Source: Xiphophorus maculatus (taxonomy: Eukaryota > Chordata > Actinopteri > Cyprinodontiformes > Poeciliidae). From it: a stretch of DNA of 64,000 bases. Below, one piece after another: positions 26,137 through 38,318 of the stretch; position 1 is the stretch's first letter; every line of letters begins with the position of its first letter. The position numbers were made by a program, and so were the translations under genes. The stretch covers positions 2,938,975 through 3,002,974 of the forward strand of contig NC_036457.1 in the NCBI RefSeq assembly GCF_002775205.1, in the 5' to 3' direction. The notes beneath the pieces were generated by a model. It saw only the letters and a program-made list of their open reading frames with translations. It was not told the origin of the DNA and searched no databases.

Positions 26137-26980
26137 TTTATACTGTCAATGTGGCCCGTTGAGGGTGGCCAATATGCTGAAGTGGCCCTTGGTGAAATTG
26201 AGTTTGACACCCCTGATCTAGATTCATGATCTTATGTTAAAAATACATTTCTGTTTTCTTGTTCATTCTAATAAAACTTCTTGTCACCTATGTAATTTAT
26301 TTAAACACTGATTATGTTTGGGATTACAACATATTCTACTAAAATTATTAATTTGATTTATAGTAAAATTTAAATGAAATAAAAACGGAGAGCATTTAGT
26401 CATGAATAAATCCAGTCAGAGGAACATTTCTGCCAAAACTCATTCAAAATGTCCCCAAGTTCGTAATTAAAATGTAATTCATGAAGTTTAATTATCCCAG
26501 AAAATATCCTCAGCCCCACCCTTCCCTATGTCAAAGGGTGGGGCTGATAATGGCGTTAGACATTTTCTAAACTGAGTGCTTCACATTTCAGAATTTCAAA
26601 ACGTGCTACAAAAACAGCTTAATATTATTTTGCAATGAGAAAAATCTGTGTTTTTGTTATTGGATTAACTTTATCCCCTCATGGAGAAAACATGATGTGC
26701 AATATTGTAAACGTTTTGTATCAAATCATTCATTTTAAGCAATACACACATGAAAACACAAGACGTTTCATTTCTTTATTTTGTGTCTTACACAGAGTTG
26801 CAAAGTCGTTCCATTTGTCATGACAGAAATGTATTCATATAAAAAAAACATTTTACAAAACATGTGCAGCTTGCAGATCTTTTACATGTGGAGGAGAATG
26901 AAGTGCAAAGAGCAAACAGTCCACAATAATTATAAAATGGAGGCGGGTTGGCCGGTTCGTGGTGCTGCCAGCTGGAGCTC

Positions 26981-28259
26981 TCATGCCTTCTCATAGGTGC
27001 GCACCGCATGGATGTCTTCAAAGGTCAAATTCTGCACAAAACAGACAAAATGATAAAGTTTTATTAGCAAAAACTTTGGTTTGTAATACGCTTTGTTTAG
27101 ACAAACAATCATAAAAATGAATTTTAGATGCAGTCATTAAGGAAGAATGTTTGATAATATTTAATGTTATTCTTTGCTGCCAATTGTTTTGCTCCACTTG
27201 TGCTTAAGTGTCATTAATTTGTGCACATAACCTAATTCATACTTCCAATATTTAATAAACTGTTGTTTGTTCATGGAAAAACAATTCACAATGTTTAGAA
27301 GAACATGAACATTTTTACAGAATTCCGTGTTAAGCTTTTTTTGGTAGATAAAATAAATAAAAGTCCACATGCATATGAACTGCATGTGTTGTCTTTACCA
27401 TGATCATTTTGCCATCTTTGATCTCTCTGACGAACTTGGTCTCTTTGCTGTCCCACTTCTGGACGTGGACCAGTTTGTCCCCATCCAGAGTCACTGTGGA
27501 CTAAAAGGAATAAAATAAGAGTTACAGTGTGAAGAATCCTCGAATAAACCAGAATAAAGCTGCTGGGTTTTCTGCAGAGTTTAAGATGTTAAGTAATTGC
27601 ACAGTTATAAAAATCACACAATTTCTGATAAACTAACACTAATTTTCACTCAGTTATAAAAAAAATTCAACTTTTTAGTTTGCAGAAAAGTTTTACGCTT
27701 GTTTTCAAATCCTTAGTGTCTTTAAATTAATCATAAATAGTTTTTTGATCTTAAAACATATTTTGTTTGCTTCAGTTGCTCATATTTAGACAGTGAATAT
27801 ATTTCCATGTTACTGAGACTTACTGAATAGAATGAACTACAGCAGTTTGTGTTTTGTTTTCTGGGCTCTTACTTTGCAGTTTCTGTCGTCGGCGGTGGTT
27901 TCGTCGAACTCCTCCCCCAGCGTGAAGCTGATCTCGGTGTTTTTGAAGGTGCTCTGGGTGCGGATCATCACCTTGTCTCCCTCCTGGCTGATGATGACGG
28001 TCGGCTTGGTCACGTTACCAACCTGCCTGGTGGCAAAGCCCACACCTGAGCAAGAGAAACAGGTATGAGATTCTGTTAAACCTCTTAAGTATAAATGTGC
28101 AGTTTGCATTCAAAAATAACCTGAAAACATAGATTTATTTTGTATTTGCTCATGATAAGGATCAAAAAAGAAAGAATCTGACTCACCGAGTGCTTTCATG
28201 TACTCATCAAAGTTCTCGCTCTCGACCAGTTTCCAGGTGGCACAGAAGGCGTCGACCAT
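26981..28259 (-). CDS. fabp7: Brain-type fatty acid-binding protein
   Basis: Four exons: 28187-28259, 27873-28045, 27399-27500 and 26981-27031. They give 132 aa, the exact length of the family, in the standard four-exon FABP structure with GT-AG introns. The protein starts [20 protein letters not shown], has [14 protein letters not shown], and ends with the fatty-acid-binding R..Y pair (AVRTYEKA, R127 and Y129 counting Met; R107 also present). FABP7 binds long-chain polyunsaturated fatty acids such as DHA in the cytosol of radial glia and other neural cells. The match to FABP7 is clear; whether this is the teleost a or b copy cannot be settled here. The immune-receptor cluster begins about 3 kb upstream of its start codon. 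Confidence 0.97.
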
Positions 28260-28353
28260 GGTGAAGGTTTGCAGGGGACAGAGTTATCTCCAAAGCACAC
28301 TGAGCAAGCTGCAACTCTTCCAGGTTTACTCCACACACTTATCATCCTGCCTC

Positions 28354-28438
28354 TTATTATTATGCACACATGTGGGCAGTGCCCAGCATCGCATTGGCTC
28401 AGGAGATTTTAACTGAGCTGTGATTGGCTGTTAAATTG
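28354..28438 (-). promoter_or_regulatory. fabp7 promoter elements (CCAAT boxes, TATA-like)
   Basis: On the minus strand, a TATA-like gcataataataag lies at about 28354-28364, roughly 100 bases upstream of the fabp7 start codon. Two CCAAT boxes (ATTGG on the plus strand at 28393-28397 and 28423-28427) and a third weak one at 28434-28438 follow upstream. The spacing suits a compact core promoter, but the transcription start is not known. Confidence 0.45.
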
Positions 28439-28499
28439 GGTCAAGTTCTTTCAGCAGAAAATAAAAATTGAATTAGCCCATTTGTCTGTTTAATGATGC

Positions 28500-31263
28500 A
28501 ATTACTCTTTTTATTAGTCACGTGGGTGTATATACTCTAGAAACACGAAACAGATTTACATTTAAAAGGAGCAGATTTATCTGTATATCAAATTCTGCTT
28601 TGATCAATAGGAGAAAATATTTAGTGGGGAAAAATAAACACTACAGTTAACGTTGAGCTCAGATCAGTTTTTTGGGTGTTACTGAATGTAAATCTGTATC
28701 AGATCAGATCAGACACAAACTGATTCATGTTTGTTTTAAGGAATTTGGACATTTTCATCCGTTTGTGGCCTTTAGGAGTCGGACCGTTGGTTGTGTGAGG
28801 AATGCTTCCTGCAGGGGGTCGGCGCTCAGGCAGAATCACTTTGTTTGACAGCCTATTGTCCTGAACTGCTTGAACGCTATTCTGCACAGCTCCAGACACA
28901 ATCTCTTCATACACACACACACACACCGATGCACACACACTAATTAATGTGGGTAAATGTCTGCATATGTCCGTGTTAGAGACCGAGCACAGCTAGCTTT
29001 CTAAAGAACCAGAGAAAAAAAAGCTTAAAGGAAGAAAACACATTTTGCCGTGTTTTTTTTCCAGCCTGAATTTCACTTTTTCTTTGTTAAAACTAGAACT
29101 TCATGACAATAATAAAACTTAAAATTAAACATTTGCTCCAAAATAAATGAAAATAGTTGCTGCCTGTCTGGAATCCTTAGTAAAACCAGAAAGAAAACAA
29201 ACTGACTGTATTTCAGAAAAGATTTTACATTTTTCTCTGTATGTGTAACTACAGCTTTGATGGAAATTTCTTGCATTTCCTCTCCTATTTGAAAAAGATT
29301 CTTCAGTTTAATGCAATAAAACGCTTTTTAATATATTTTTCCTCCTGACTTCATTTTTTTAAACATCTCTCTTCAATTTATTTTACTATTAACTCCTCTA
29401 GTGTCGTCTCTTTTACTTTTTTCCTGCTAGTTGCTAAAGAATCCTTTACTCTGATTTACTAATGATCCGAATTGTAAAAGTATAAAAATGTGATGCAATT
29501 CAACAGAAATACCAGAATTGTTTAATTATTTTTAAAGAAAATAAGATAGTATAACTTTGGGGTATTTTGGAAGTCTGTTATCTGCTTTCATCATATGTGT
29601 GTATGTTTAAACATAAATATTTATGCATTATATACTATTTGCAGGGATGTGATTCATTATCAGATATCGGCAGTGGTAAACTTGTATTTTGTTTTCTAAG
29701 TAGGATAAATGTAGAAATGCGGCAGAAACATGATGAAGGATCTCTAGCGCCCTCTTATGGTAAATAGTGGGCACTGAATAGGGTGCAACAATTTTGATCT
29801 GCTGCTTTTTCATTTTAAGACAAATATTTAACTGAATCAAGAAGCTTTTTGTATTTTTTTTTCACATAGTATGAAAACAATATTTTATTTTAAATCCCAG
29901 TACAGATTTGTAACTAACTGCACATTTTTCACCAAAGGAAAGATTTTTTTTCTCACTCAGATGTTTTCTGTGCAGAAATCCTATTCATATCAGTGGAATC
30001 TGAACACAAACATTCAGCTTCTGTCTAATTGTTAATTAACTGTTAAGCATAAAATCATAAAGAGGACAAAAAAGTTTGATTAATCAACATTTGAAAAATT
30101 ATTCAGGAATGTTCATCAAAGATAATTTACATTATCACTATCAGTTCATGAGAAACATTATAAATATTATCTATTTGCTTTTTATGCAGCAGTGATCATT
30201 TCCAGCAAATATCTTCAAGGCATTTTACACAATAAGGAAATCCCCAATTTATTTTCAGAAACATATAATCAAATAACTGTTACAATTACATACGTTCCAG
30301 TTCAGTCCTGGTTATAATACAAAGCAGTAACATTCACTCAATAAAGCTGATTGGTTAAATAATAAAAGGCAGGTCAGCATTCATTTTGCAGCAATCCCTC
30401 CTCCTGATCAAGCATGAGGCGCCAGAGGGAAGGAATGACTCTGAGTTAACAGGAAGGAATCTCCATCAGAACCAGGATCAGTGTTAGTGATCATTTACTG
30501 TGACTGACTCTGGGTTTAAGAGCCTTTTCTAAATAATCTTACCATCATCTGTTCTTTCTCCATTTAGCAAAAAGCTGCATACCATATGTCTAGGCTATCT
30601 TAGTATCAAAATGTAGGACACAAAATCTGGAACAAAACATTTAAAAATGTAGAAAAGAATGGGGAAAACATGAGAAAGAAAAGGTGTTAGGCTTTTGTAG
30701 CAGAAAGAGATCTTCCTGTCTGATGATGCACAACTGGAAAGTTTTGATGTGTATAAGAATAAATTTGACACTAGAGATGACCAACAGGATGTAGAGTAGG
30801 TGTGTCTATTGTTGGTGAGGTGTTAGTTTCTGTCTACTTTTGAGCTGATCTAAGTGTTGCAACATTAGCAGCAGAAGGTTTTAGTCTGGTGGATTCTTTT
30901 TTAAGACATAAACTTCAACATGTCTGACGTTATGGAAAAATTCAGCATCTGTTTTCCTCTCAAAGTGTGAAACCACAAAAGTTCACAGATATTTATACCA
31001 TAATAGTCAAACATTATGAACTTTTAAGCACAGAAGAACATAGACCTTGGAGATCATGTCTAACAAACCATTAGCAGATATTATGCACAAGCCTTCAATG
31101 TTTCTGGTATTTTACAAAAAAGTGAATTCTACAGAGTTTACATTTCCTGCTTCTCTCCACTAGAGGGCCTCAGCGCTCATTGATCTCGAAAACATTCTGT
31201 TTCAGTTTTATGTAGATTAAAGTTGTTGGAAATAAAGGTTTATTAAACAACATCTAATCTCAC
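28500..31263. other. Interval between fabp7 and the Ig receptor cluster
   Basis: No coding exon was recognised. A short CA tract lies at about 28911-28926. Sequence near 30400-30490 (caggaaggaatctccatcagaaccaggatcag) looks like a worn interspersed repeat. In human the neighbour on this side of FABP7 is PKIB; no PKIB-like reading frame is visible here. Confidence 0.5.
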
Positions 31264-33980
31264 TTATTTACTGAGTGTAGAGTAGAGATGGTCAAGATCG
31301 ACGGTAGCCTGAGCAGAAGAAGAAGTATTCACTGTGCTGTATGTCACAGTGTCCGGGACCTGGAAAAAAATAACACAAAAATAAAGATACATGTTTAGAA
31401 AAAATCAATATCACAAGTTTAATTATTCTTTGTACATTTACTATTTCATAAACCAACATGCTGCATATTTTAGTAATTATCAGTAGCACATGTTTCTTCA
31501 TAATCTATTGCACATTACTCTATAACACATCTTGAGTCTTAAGGGAAGCTTTTAGGAAAACAACTTACTCTTGGCTTTTTCTTGGTTTTTTTGGTCTGAC
31601 TGATTTTGGCGTAGTGGATGTCGTCCTCAGGATCCGTCTGTACACAGAATGAAACAAAATAAATAACACGCTGTATTGTATTTAGATTAGCAACACATTG
31701 GATTCATTTATTTTGGTTTAACTAAATAATTTTCTCAAAATCACCAGCTTTTTAGGTTTTTACAGTTGGACATTCAGAGTGAGTTTCTTCTGGATTTAAA
31801 ATCCTGAAGGAAAAATCAAACCTGTAGATTCATGTTACCTCACTATTCTTCTAGCTTTTAACAACCTGCTAGCATAAGCAGCAAGTTGCTTCTATTTGTA
31901 GATATTTTTTACTCACTGAATACATATATCAGCTGAGACCACTTTTAATTTTGTTGTACAATTAAGCAATGACAGTAAATTAATTTACTAATTCATGTAT
32001 TCACAAAACAGCTTGGATTAAAAAATAGATTTTGCTACTGAAAAGTGCGTAATTTTTTAAAAGGCTTTTATATTATTTAATATAATTAATGCCAGTAAGT
32101 GTGGAGGCCACTGCAATTCTATTAGTTCATATTTTAAAAATTCTTTCCTTCAAAATACACAATTTTGACCAATACAAACAAGATGATCTTTTCAAAAACA
32201 GTTTAAAGTTAATAAATAACTAAAATGACTCTTTTATATTGAAATAACAATACAAAGATTCAATGATTTACTTACTTCTCTTTCTTTTTCCTTTTTTGTT
32301 TTATTTTCTGAAAAAATAAAATAAAACAGTAACTTGGTTCAGTTGTTGCTCTAAAACATATTTCCTGTCTGTTTTCTAATGGTCAGCATGTAGAGGACAG
32401 ACTGAATGTGATGTGTGTAAGATTATTTTTAAAAATAACAATAATAACATACTCATTCAATTTCTGTTGGATACAAATTTTAAATGTAAAGTTTACCGAA
32501 GCACCAAAAATGTTTTCCTCACCTCTGGTTTTCTTCCATCCAATGATCACCAGAACAGTTACTATGGTAACTGCTGGACCAATTATATAAAACATAGACC
32601 AACCTGAAAAAAATAGTTTATCCACCATCATTGTTTGATAAAAAGACTAAAAAAAACTGGAAGTAAGATTAGACTAAACTTTATGACTCAAAAGATTCAG
32701 TTTCTACCTGGAGTTTTGGAGAAATTGTTGACATTTGTAGATGAATTTATTGCCATAGACGTCAATTTGTTTGGTTCTGCTGTTACTGTTGATAAAGTTG
32801 CAGGTAATTTTGTTGCTGTTATCTTTGTTGTTGTTGACATTCTTGTTGTTGTAGTTCTAGCTGGTCGTGTGGTGGTCGTTGTCTTTGCTGTTGAATTTTT
32901 ATTTGACAAGATATAATAAAAACAGATAAAGAAACAATTCAGTGTTATAATGTAACTTCAAATCTTTAAATTATTGTTTTCAAACTGAGTTCATAAAAAT
33001 ATTCTCACCTGTTTTTCCACCAGACGACTGAATCCTGAAGTTAAACAGCTGCACTTTGTTACTGAAACTATTTGTAACTTTACACTTTAAGTTTTCAGAG
33101 TTTAACTTCCAGTTTCTGTCAGATGCTGGAATCGTTACAGTAGCAGAGCAGGACTGATCTGATTCCTCCATGTCTGACAACATTTCCTCTCTACCTTCAT
33201 TCAGCCACTTCACTGTGTGTCTGCAGTCGTTATAATCCATCACAGAGCAGGTTAGGATGATTTGATCTTTCTGTTTTTGTTCAACCACTGAAAAGAAAAA
33301 ATATAGATTAGTGATTTTTCTGGTTATGTTTTAGTTTGTGGTTGGACAGTTTGTTCTGACAAACATGATATAAATACTCACTTTGAATAACAGACAGAAT
33401 ATTGTCAGAGTCTGATCTTTGTTGTCCGTTTATAAACTGTCTGCAGTTGTAAAGACCAACATCCTCCACTGAGACTTTCTTTATGACCAGAGAACAGTCT
33501 GATGTAACGCTCAGTCTGTCTGATTTAGCTGCTGCATCTTTATGAATCTGTCCTTTTTCAAACAGTGTTGATGTTCTGCTGTTCTTAGTGAAGATCCAGG
33601 TGATGCTGTTACAGTGATTCCTAATGTTGATCACATTTCTACAAGGCAAAGTGACTTTATCACCAACTCTGACTGCTGAGTACTGAGTTTCAACAGCTGC
33701 TGCTGAGTAAAAAAAGATCAGAAAATGGAAAAATATATTTATTTTATTTCTGCTCCCTATTATTGAGAATCATTTTAGATCCATTATACAGTGTATCATT
33801 CAAAGATCAGCTGCCAAGTTTCAATAAACATGAGTGTCTCACATAAGGAAACATATTTAGTTTTAGTTAATTATAAAACTGTTTTAAATTATTTAAGAAA
33901 TTGCTTATAATATTCTTACCTGTTAAGTGAAGCATCAGCGTTACAAAGAAAGATGTTTGTTTCTCTCTAGCAGTGATCAT
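31264..33980 (-). CDS. Ig receptor A: two Ig domains, ITIM-bearing (inhibitory type)
   Basis: Exons: 33920-33980 (signal), 33382-33702 (V-type Ig), 33009-33287 (Ig 2), 32708-32887 (Thr-rich stalk), 32523-32603 (membrane), 32276-32307, 31569-31637 and 31264-31359. The joined frame is 372 aa. Both Ig domains have four cysteines: the canonical B and F strand pair plus one before the C-strand Trp and one in the E strand. The membrane segment (about 283-303) has no charged residue. The tail has IHYAKI (Y327) and VTYSTV (Y348), which fit the ITIM consensus, plus LYSTL (Y367). ITIMs recruit SHP phosphatases in known receptors, so an inhibitory role is inferred. The stalk exon has lost its ancestral acceptor (AG to AA); an in-frame AG 15 bases downstream was used in this model. 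Family assignment (DICP-like or CD300-like) is open. Confidence 0.82.
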
Positions 33981-34060
33981 TGCTCCTCTCTGTCTCTCTT
34001 GCAGACAATCAGAAATGACTGAGAGTCTAAAGAGGCAAGAGGTGAAATATGAGGATCTTT

Positions 34061-34103
34061 GTGGTTTGTGAGGCGTTACTTCCTCATCATGACTTCACTC
34101 TGT
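34061..34103 (-). promoter_or_regulatory. RUNX + PU.1/ETS composite motif, gene A
   Basis: Read on the minus strand: GAGGAAGTAA (PU.1/ETS-like) followed by AACCACA (RUNX-like), about 100 bases upstream of the gene A start codon. The block is nearly identical in genes B, C and D, and its ETS core persists in E, F and G. It fits blood-cell expression. Function is inferred from conservation and motif match. Confidence 0.55.
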
Positions 34104-35400
34104 TCCAACATCTGAACTTTTCAAATCACCCTAAAACATAAAACACTTCAGTCATAAAACTCAATTATTCATGCAAATATTTAGTTTTCTAGTTTTATGT
34201 TTTTTTGCATACATATTAATATTAATATATTTTAAAAACAACTCTGAGACTTTCTTGCTTTTGTATCTGTAGTAAGTGAGGTGTTAGTTTCACTAAGCAG
34301 ACAAAGCTTTGAATAGAAGATGATGTTTTGAGGGGGTTTTTCTTTTTCTCTTGTTTTAACCTTTTGTCTTGAAAATGACAAACTATGAATTAAAACTTAT
34401 TTTTTTTAGATATTTTTCCAAAATATCTGTGAGTAGTTTTACAAAATGCAGCCATAATTTTCTTTAATTGTCTGAGCTACTGCAGATCAGAGTTAAGATT
34501 TTCTGATCATCAGTTTGTTGCTTGTTTCTGTTGTAGCTCGATTTGGCAGAGAGGTGAAAAAGACACCAGTCTGACTGAACAGCAAGAAAATCTGTTTATT
34601 TACTTCCAGTCATCATAAAAAGCAGCAGCTACATGGAAAAAAAAAATCATCTCTCTTTAAAACCCCGCCTTCTCAATTTAAACGAGCCAATCAGATCATC
34701 CCTCCAGAGACAGAAAATACATGAAAGTTTAGCATTTGCATATATAATAAGTCTTGTTTTTAAACAGTTTTAGACTAAAGTTTTCCATTGGATCAAAATG
34801 TCAACATATAGCTCTAAATGTTAGGAAGAAAACATTTAGAGAGTTAATGGGAAACTGGTGACGTTTTGTTTGTCACACATATCAGGATAAATTTAGACAT
34901 TAATGATCATGAGATACAGGATGTTTTTATGAGGTGTTAGTTTCTGTCTCCATCAGAGCTGATCTAAGTGTTGCAACTTTAGCAGCAGCAGGTTTTACTC
35001 TGGTGGTTTATTGTTAAACTTTAACATGTGTGACGTTATGGAAAATTTCAGCAGCCATTTTGTTCTCACAGCGTGAAACCACAAAAGTTCAGAGATATTC
35101 ATACCAAGCATAGAAGAACATACATCTCCAATAAATAATTTACAGAGATAGTTCATAAACCTTTAATTTTATTCAAATATATTTTACAAAAAAGTTTATA
35201 TTTAATTAATAAAACTGTACCACATACACAATGAGTTTTATGCTTTTCTCCAGTAGAAAATCATGAGCAGCGATGATTCAAATTGATTCTCTTTAAAAAT
35301 AATCTGCTACCAGTCAGATTAATCTGGATTAAAACTGTTTTCATGTTTCTTCTTTAACCTGAAAATAATTCATCTGATTTATTAAACAATCTAATGTCAC

Positions 35401-38195
35401 TTATTCACTAATGTTACAGTAGAGCCTGTCTTGGTTGACGGTAGCAGAAGAAGCCAGAGATCTAAAACATTACAAAGAAAATACAGAAAATATGATTAAA
35501 ATCAGTCAAAGTTATGGCCCTTCTTTTCTCACATCAATTTCTTTTGCACATTTACTGTAAGTTTGCAAATTGAAAAATTTATGTAGTGAATAGCTTTAAA
35601 CTTGAACTTTTTTCACTGTAAATATTTTAGCTGGTAAATATCTGAAACATAAATGAAAACTAAACTCTTGCATGTTGCTCTATAACAGACATTGTGTTGC
35701 ATAAAAGACCCTGAATAAAGCTAGAACAGCATATGTTCCATGATTAATAAGAATAATCCTACGTTCTGTTTAAGCAAGGCAAGGTACATTTTCAGCAACA
35801 AGAGATTTTAAAGTACTTTACATGATAAAAGCATAAAGGAGCAGATAGCAGTGACATAATAAGGTGAAGAAACGTTAAACTGATGAACTCACTCTGGTTT
35901 GTTTCTGGGTGTTTTTGGCCTCTTTGGTGTGAGATCATCCTCATCCTCAGTCTGCACACAGAAAACAACTAAATAACTTCTCTGATGCTCTAGTTGGACT
36001 AACACTCCCCAGGCTGCACTTCATTTAATTCAGCTTAGCTTGTCAGCTTGCCTCTTCTGAAGATGATCTATTTTTGTACAGCAGGGCATTACATTCAACA
36101 ATTAGTTTAGTTTAAATCTTGTTTGTAGCTTTAGGCTTGTTGCTGTGTTTGTCTGAACTTTGTCTTTACAACCTTTTGGGATGAAATTAGTTTTTGCTGC
36201 ACTTAAATTTAGACCATCAGATAATTTAGTGAGTACTTTAAATGAGTAAATTATTCTAGTAGAAATGTGAATAAAGTTCTCTGGATTTTATGTTATTTTT
36301 CCAAAATTTTCAGAGATTAGCTGAAGATATTTAAGTGTCTTCATCAGTGGTGACAGTAAATATGGAGCACATAACTATACTAATTATCAGTTAGATAATA
36401 ATGCATTATTTCAATAACTAACATTTTATCCATTTAAACATATGTTTGAGGATATATTTCATTCTTCAATTAAATCCTGACTTTTCTATTGAGATAATAA
36501 GGTAGTGATTCAGCCGTCTACTCACTTTACTTTCTTCTTCTATTGTTTTATTTCCTGAAAAGAGGAAGAACATTTTGAAAACTTCATTCCTCCATTTTCT
36601 TATAATCATCATGTACAGGAATAATGACCTGTGTTGATTTGTTTATGTAAAATAACAGCATGATTGTTACTTTTGTTTTTTATTGCAATTGTTCAATTAT
36701 TTACACCATCAAGATGAATTTGCAATGAAGAAAATCAGTTTTCACCTTTAGTTTTCGTCCATCTGATGATCACCAGAACAGTTACTATCATCGCTGCCAA
36801 ACACACAGGACGGATAACGAGCGACCAAACCCATCCTGATAGAAGAATTATTGTTTCACATAAACCATGAAATATTGATGAAATATTGAAGTTTGAGTGT
36901 CAAGAGATTCAGTTTCTACCTGGATGTTTTGAGAAATCGACATTTGTAGATGAATTTATTGCCATAGACGTCAATTTGTTTAATGATTCTGCTGTTGTTG
37001 TTGATAAAGTTGCAGGTAATTTTGTTGCTGTTATTTTTGGTGTTGACATTCTTGTTGTAGTTCTAGCTGGTCGTGTGGTGGTCATTGTCTTTGCTATTGA
37101 ATTTGTATCTGAGAAAATACAATAAAAACAAATAAAGAAACAATTCAGTGTTATAATGTAACTTCAAATCTTTAAATTATTGTTTTCAAACTGAGTTCAT
37201 AAAAATATTCTCACCTGTTTTTCCACCAGACGACTGAATCCTGTAGTCAAACAGCTGCACTTTGTTACTGAAACTATTTGTAACTTTACACTTTAAGTTT
37301 TCAGAGTTTAACTTCCAGTTTCTGTCAGATGCTGGAATCGTTACAGTAGCAGAGCAGGACTGATCTGATTCCTCCATGTCTGACAACATTTCCTCTCTAC
37401 CTTCATTCAGCCACTTCACTGTGTGTCTGCAGTCGTTATAATCCGTCACAGAGCAGGTTAGGATGATTTGATCTTTCTGTTTTTGTTCAACCACTGAAAA
37501 GAAAAAAATATAGATTAGTAATTTTTCTGGTTATGTTTTAGTTTGTGGTTGGACAGTTTGTTCTGACAAACATGATATAAATACTCACTTTGAATAACAG
37601 ACAGCAAATTGTTAGAGTCTGATCTTTGTTGTCTGTTTATAAACTGTCTGCAGTTGTAAAGACCAACATCCTCCACTGAGACTTTCTTTATGACCAGAGA
37701 ACAGTCTGATGTAACGCTCAGTCTGTCTGATTTAGCTGCTGCATCTTTATGAATCTGTCCTTTTTCAAACAGTGTTGATGTTCTGCTGTTCTTAGTGAAG
37801 ATCCAGGTGATGCTGTTACAGTGATTCCTAATGTTGATCACATTTCCACAAGGCAAAGTGACTTTATCACCATCTCTGACTGCTGAGTAATGAGGCCCAT
37901 CAGCTGCTGCGGAGTAAAAAAAAAGATCAGAAAATGGAAAAATAAATATATATATTTTATTTCTGCTCCCTATTATTGAGAATCATTTTAGATCCATTAT
38001 ACAGTGTATCATTCAAAGATCAGCTGCCAAGTCTCAATAAACATGAGTGTCTCACATAAGGAACCATATTTAGTTTTAGTTAATTATAAAACTGGTTTTA
38101 AAATTATTTTTAAAATTGCTTATAATATTCTTACCTGTTAAGTAAAGCATCAGCGTTACAAATAAAGATGTTTGTTTCTCTCTAGCAGTGATCAT
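35401..38195 (-). CDS. Ig receptor B: two Ig domains, Arg in membrane segment
   Basis: Exons: 38135-38195, 37589-37906, 37215-37493, 36920-37108, 36746-36835, 36526-36554, 35893-35951 and 35401-35461. All phases agree, giving 361 aa. V and Ig 2 exons are nearly the same as in A and C. The stalk is rich in Thr. The membrane segment WVWSLVIRPVCLAAMIV carries R291, like receptors that pair with ITAM adaptors through a basic residue. The tail exon that gives an ITIM in A here reads EDEDDLTPKRPK with no Tyr; one tyrosine remains near the end (RLYCNI, Y356), which is not a full ITIM because position -2 is Arg. An activating-type role is inferred. An AATAAA lies about 20 bases after the stop codon. 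Confidence 0.83.
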
Positions 38196-38275
38196 TGCTC
38201 CTCTCTGTCTCTCTTGCAGACAATCAGAAATGACTGAGAGTCTAAAGAGGCAAGAGGTGAAATATGAGGATCTTT

Positions 38276-38318
38276 GTGGTTTGTGAGGCGTTACTTCCTC
38301 ATCATGACTTCACTCTGT
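38276..38318 (-). promoter_or_regulatory. RUNX + PU.1/ETS composite motif, gene B
   Basis: Same block as in gene A, about 100 bases upstream of the start codon of gene B, on the minus strand. Confidence 0.55.

Larger units (their letters stand above)
24835..26215 (+). mobile_element. hAT (Charlie-like) element with 8-bp target duplication
   Basis: Both ends share the inverted motif CA...GTGTCAAAC (left CACATGTGTCAAAC, right read inward CAGGGGTGTCAAAC). The element is flanked by the 8-bp direct repeat ATCTAGAT at 24827-24834 and 26216-26223, as expected for hAT insertion. Inside is a 70-codon open frame (25168-25380) that matches the C-terminal dimerisation region of hAT transposases, also found in GTF2IRD2-type proteins ([31 protein letters not shown]). 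The N-terminal and catalytic parts are missing, so it is non-autonomous. It carries a second nested element and a repeated internal block. Confidence 0.85.

Noticed and set aside
32635-32916. Plus-strand frames rich in Val across the stalk exons of A, B, C and E
   Set aside because: They are the complement of the Thr-rich stalk codons and have no start context.
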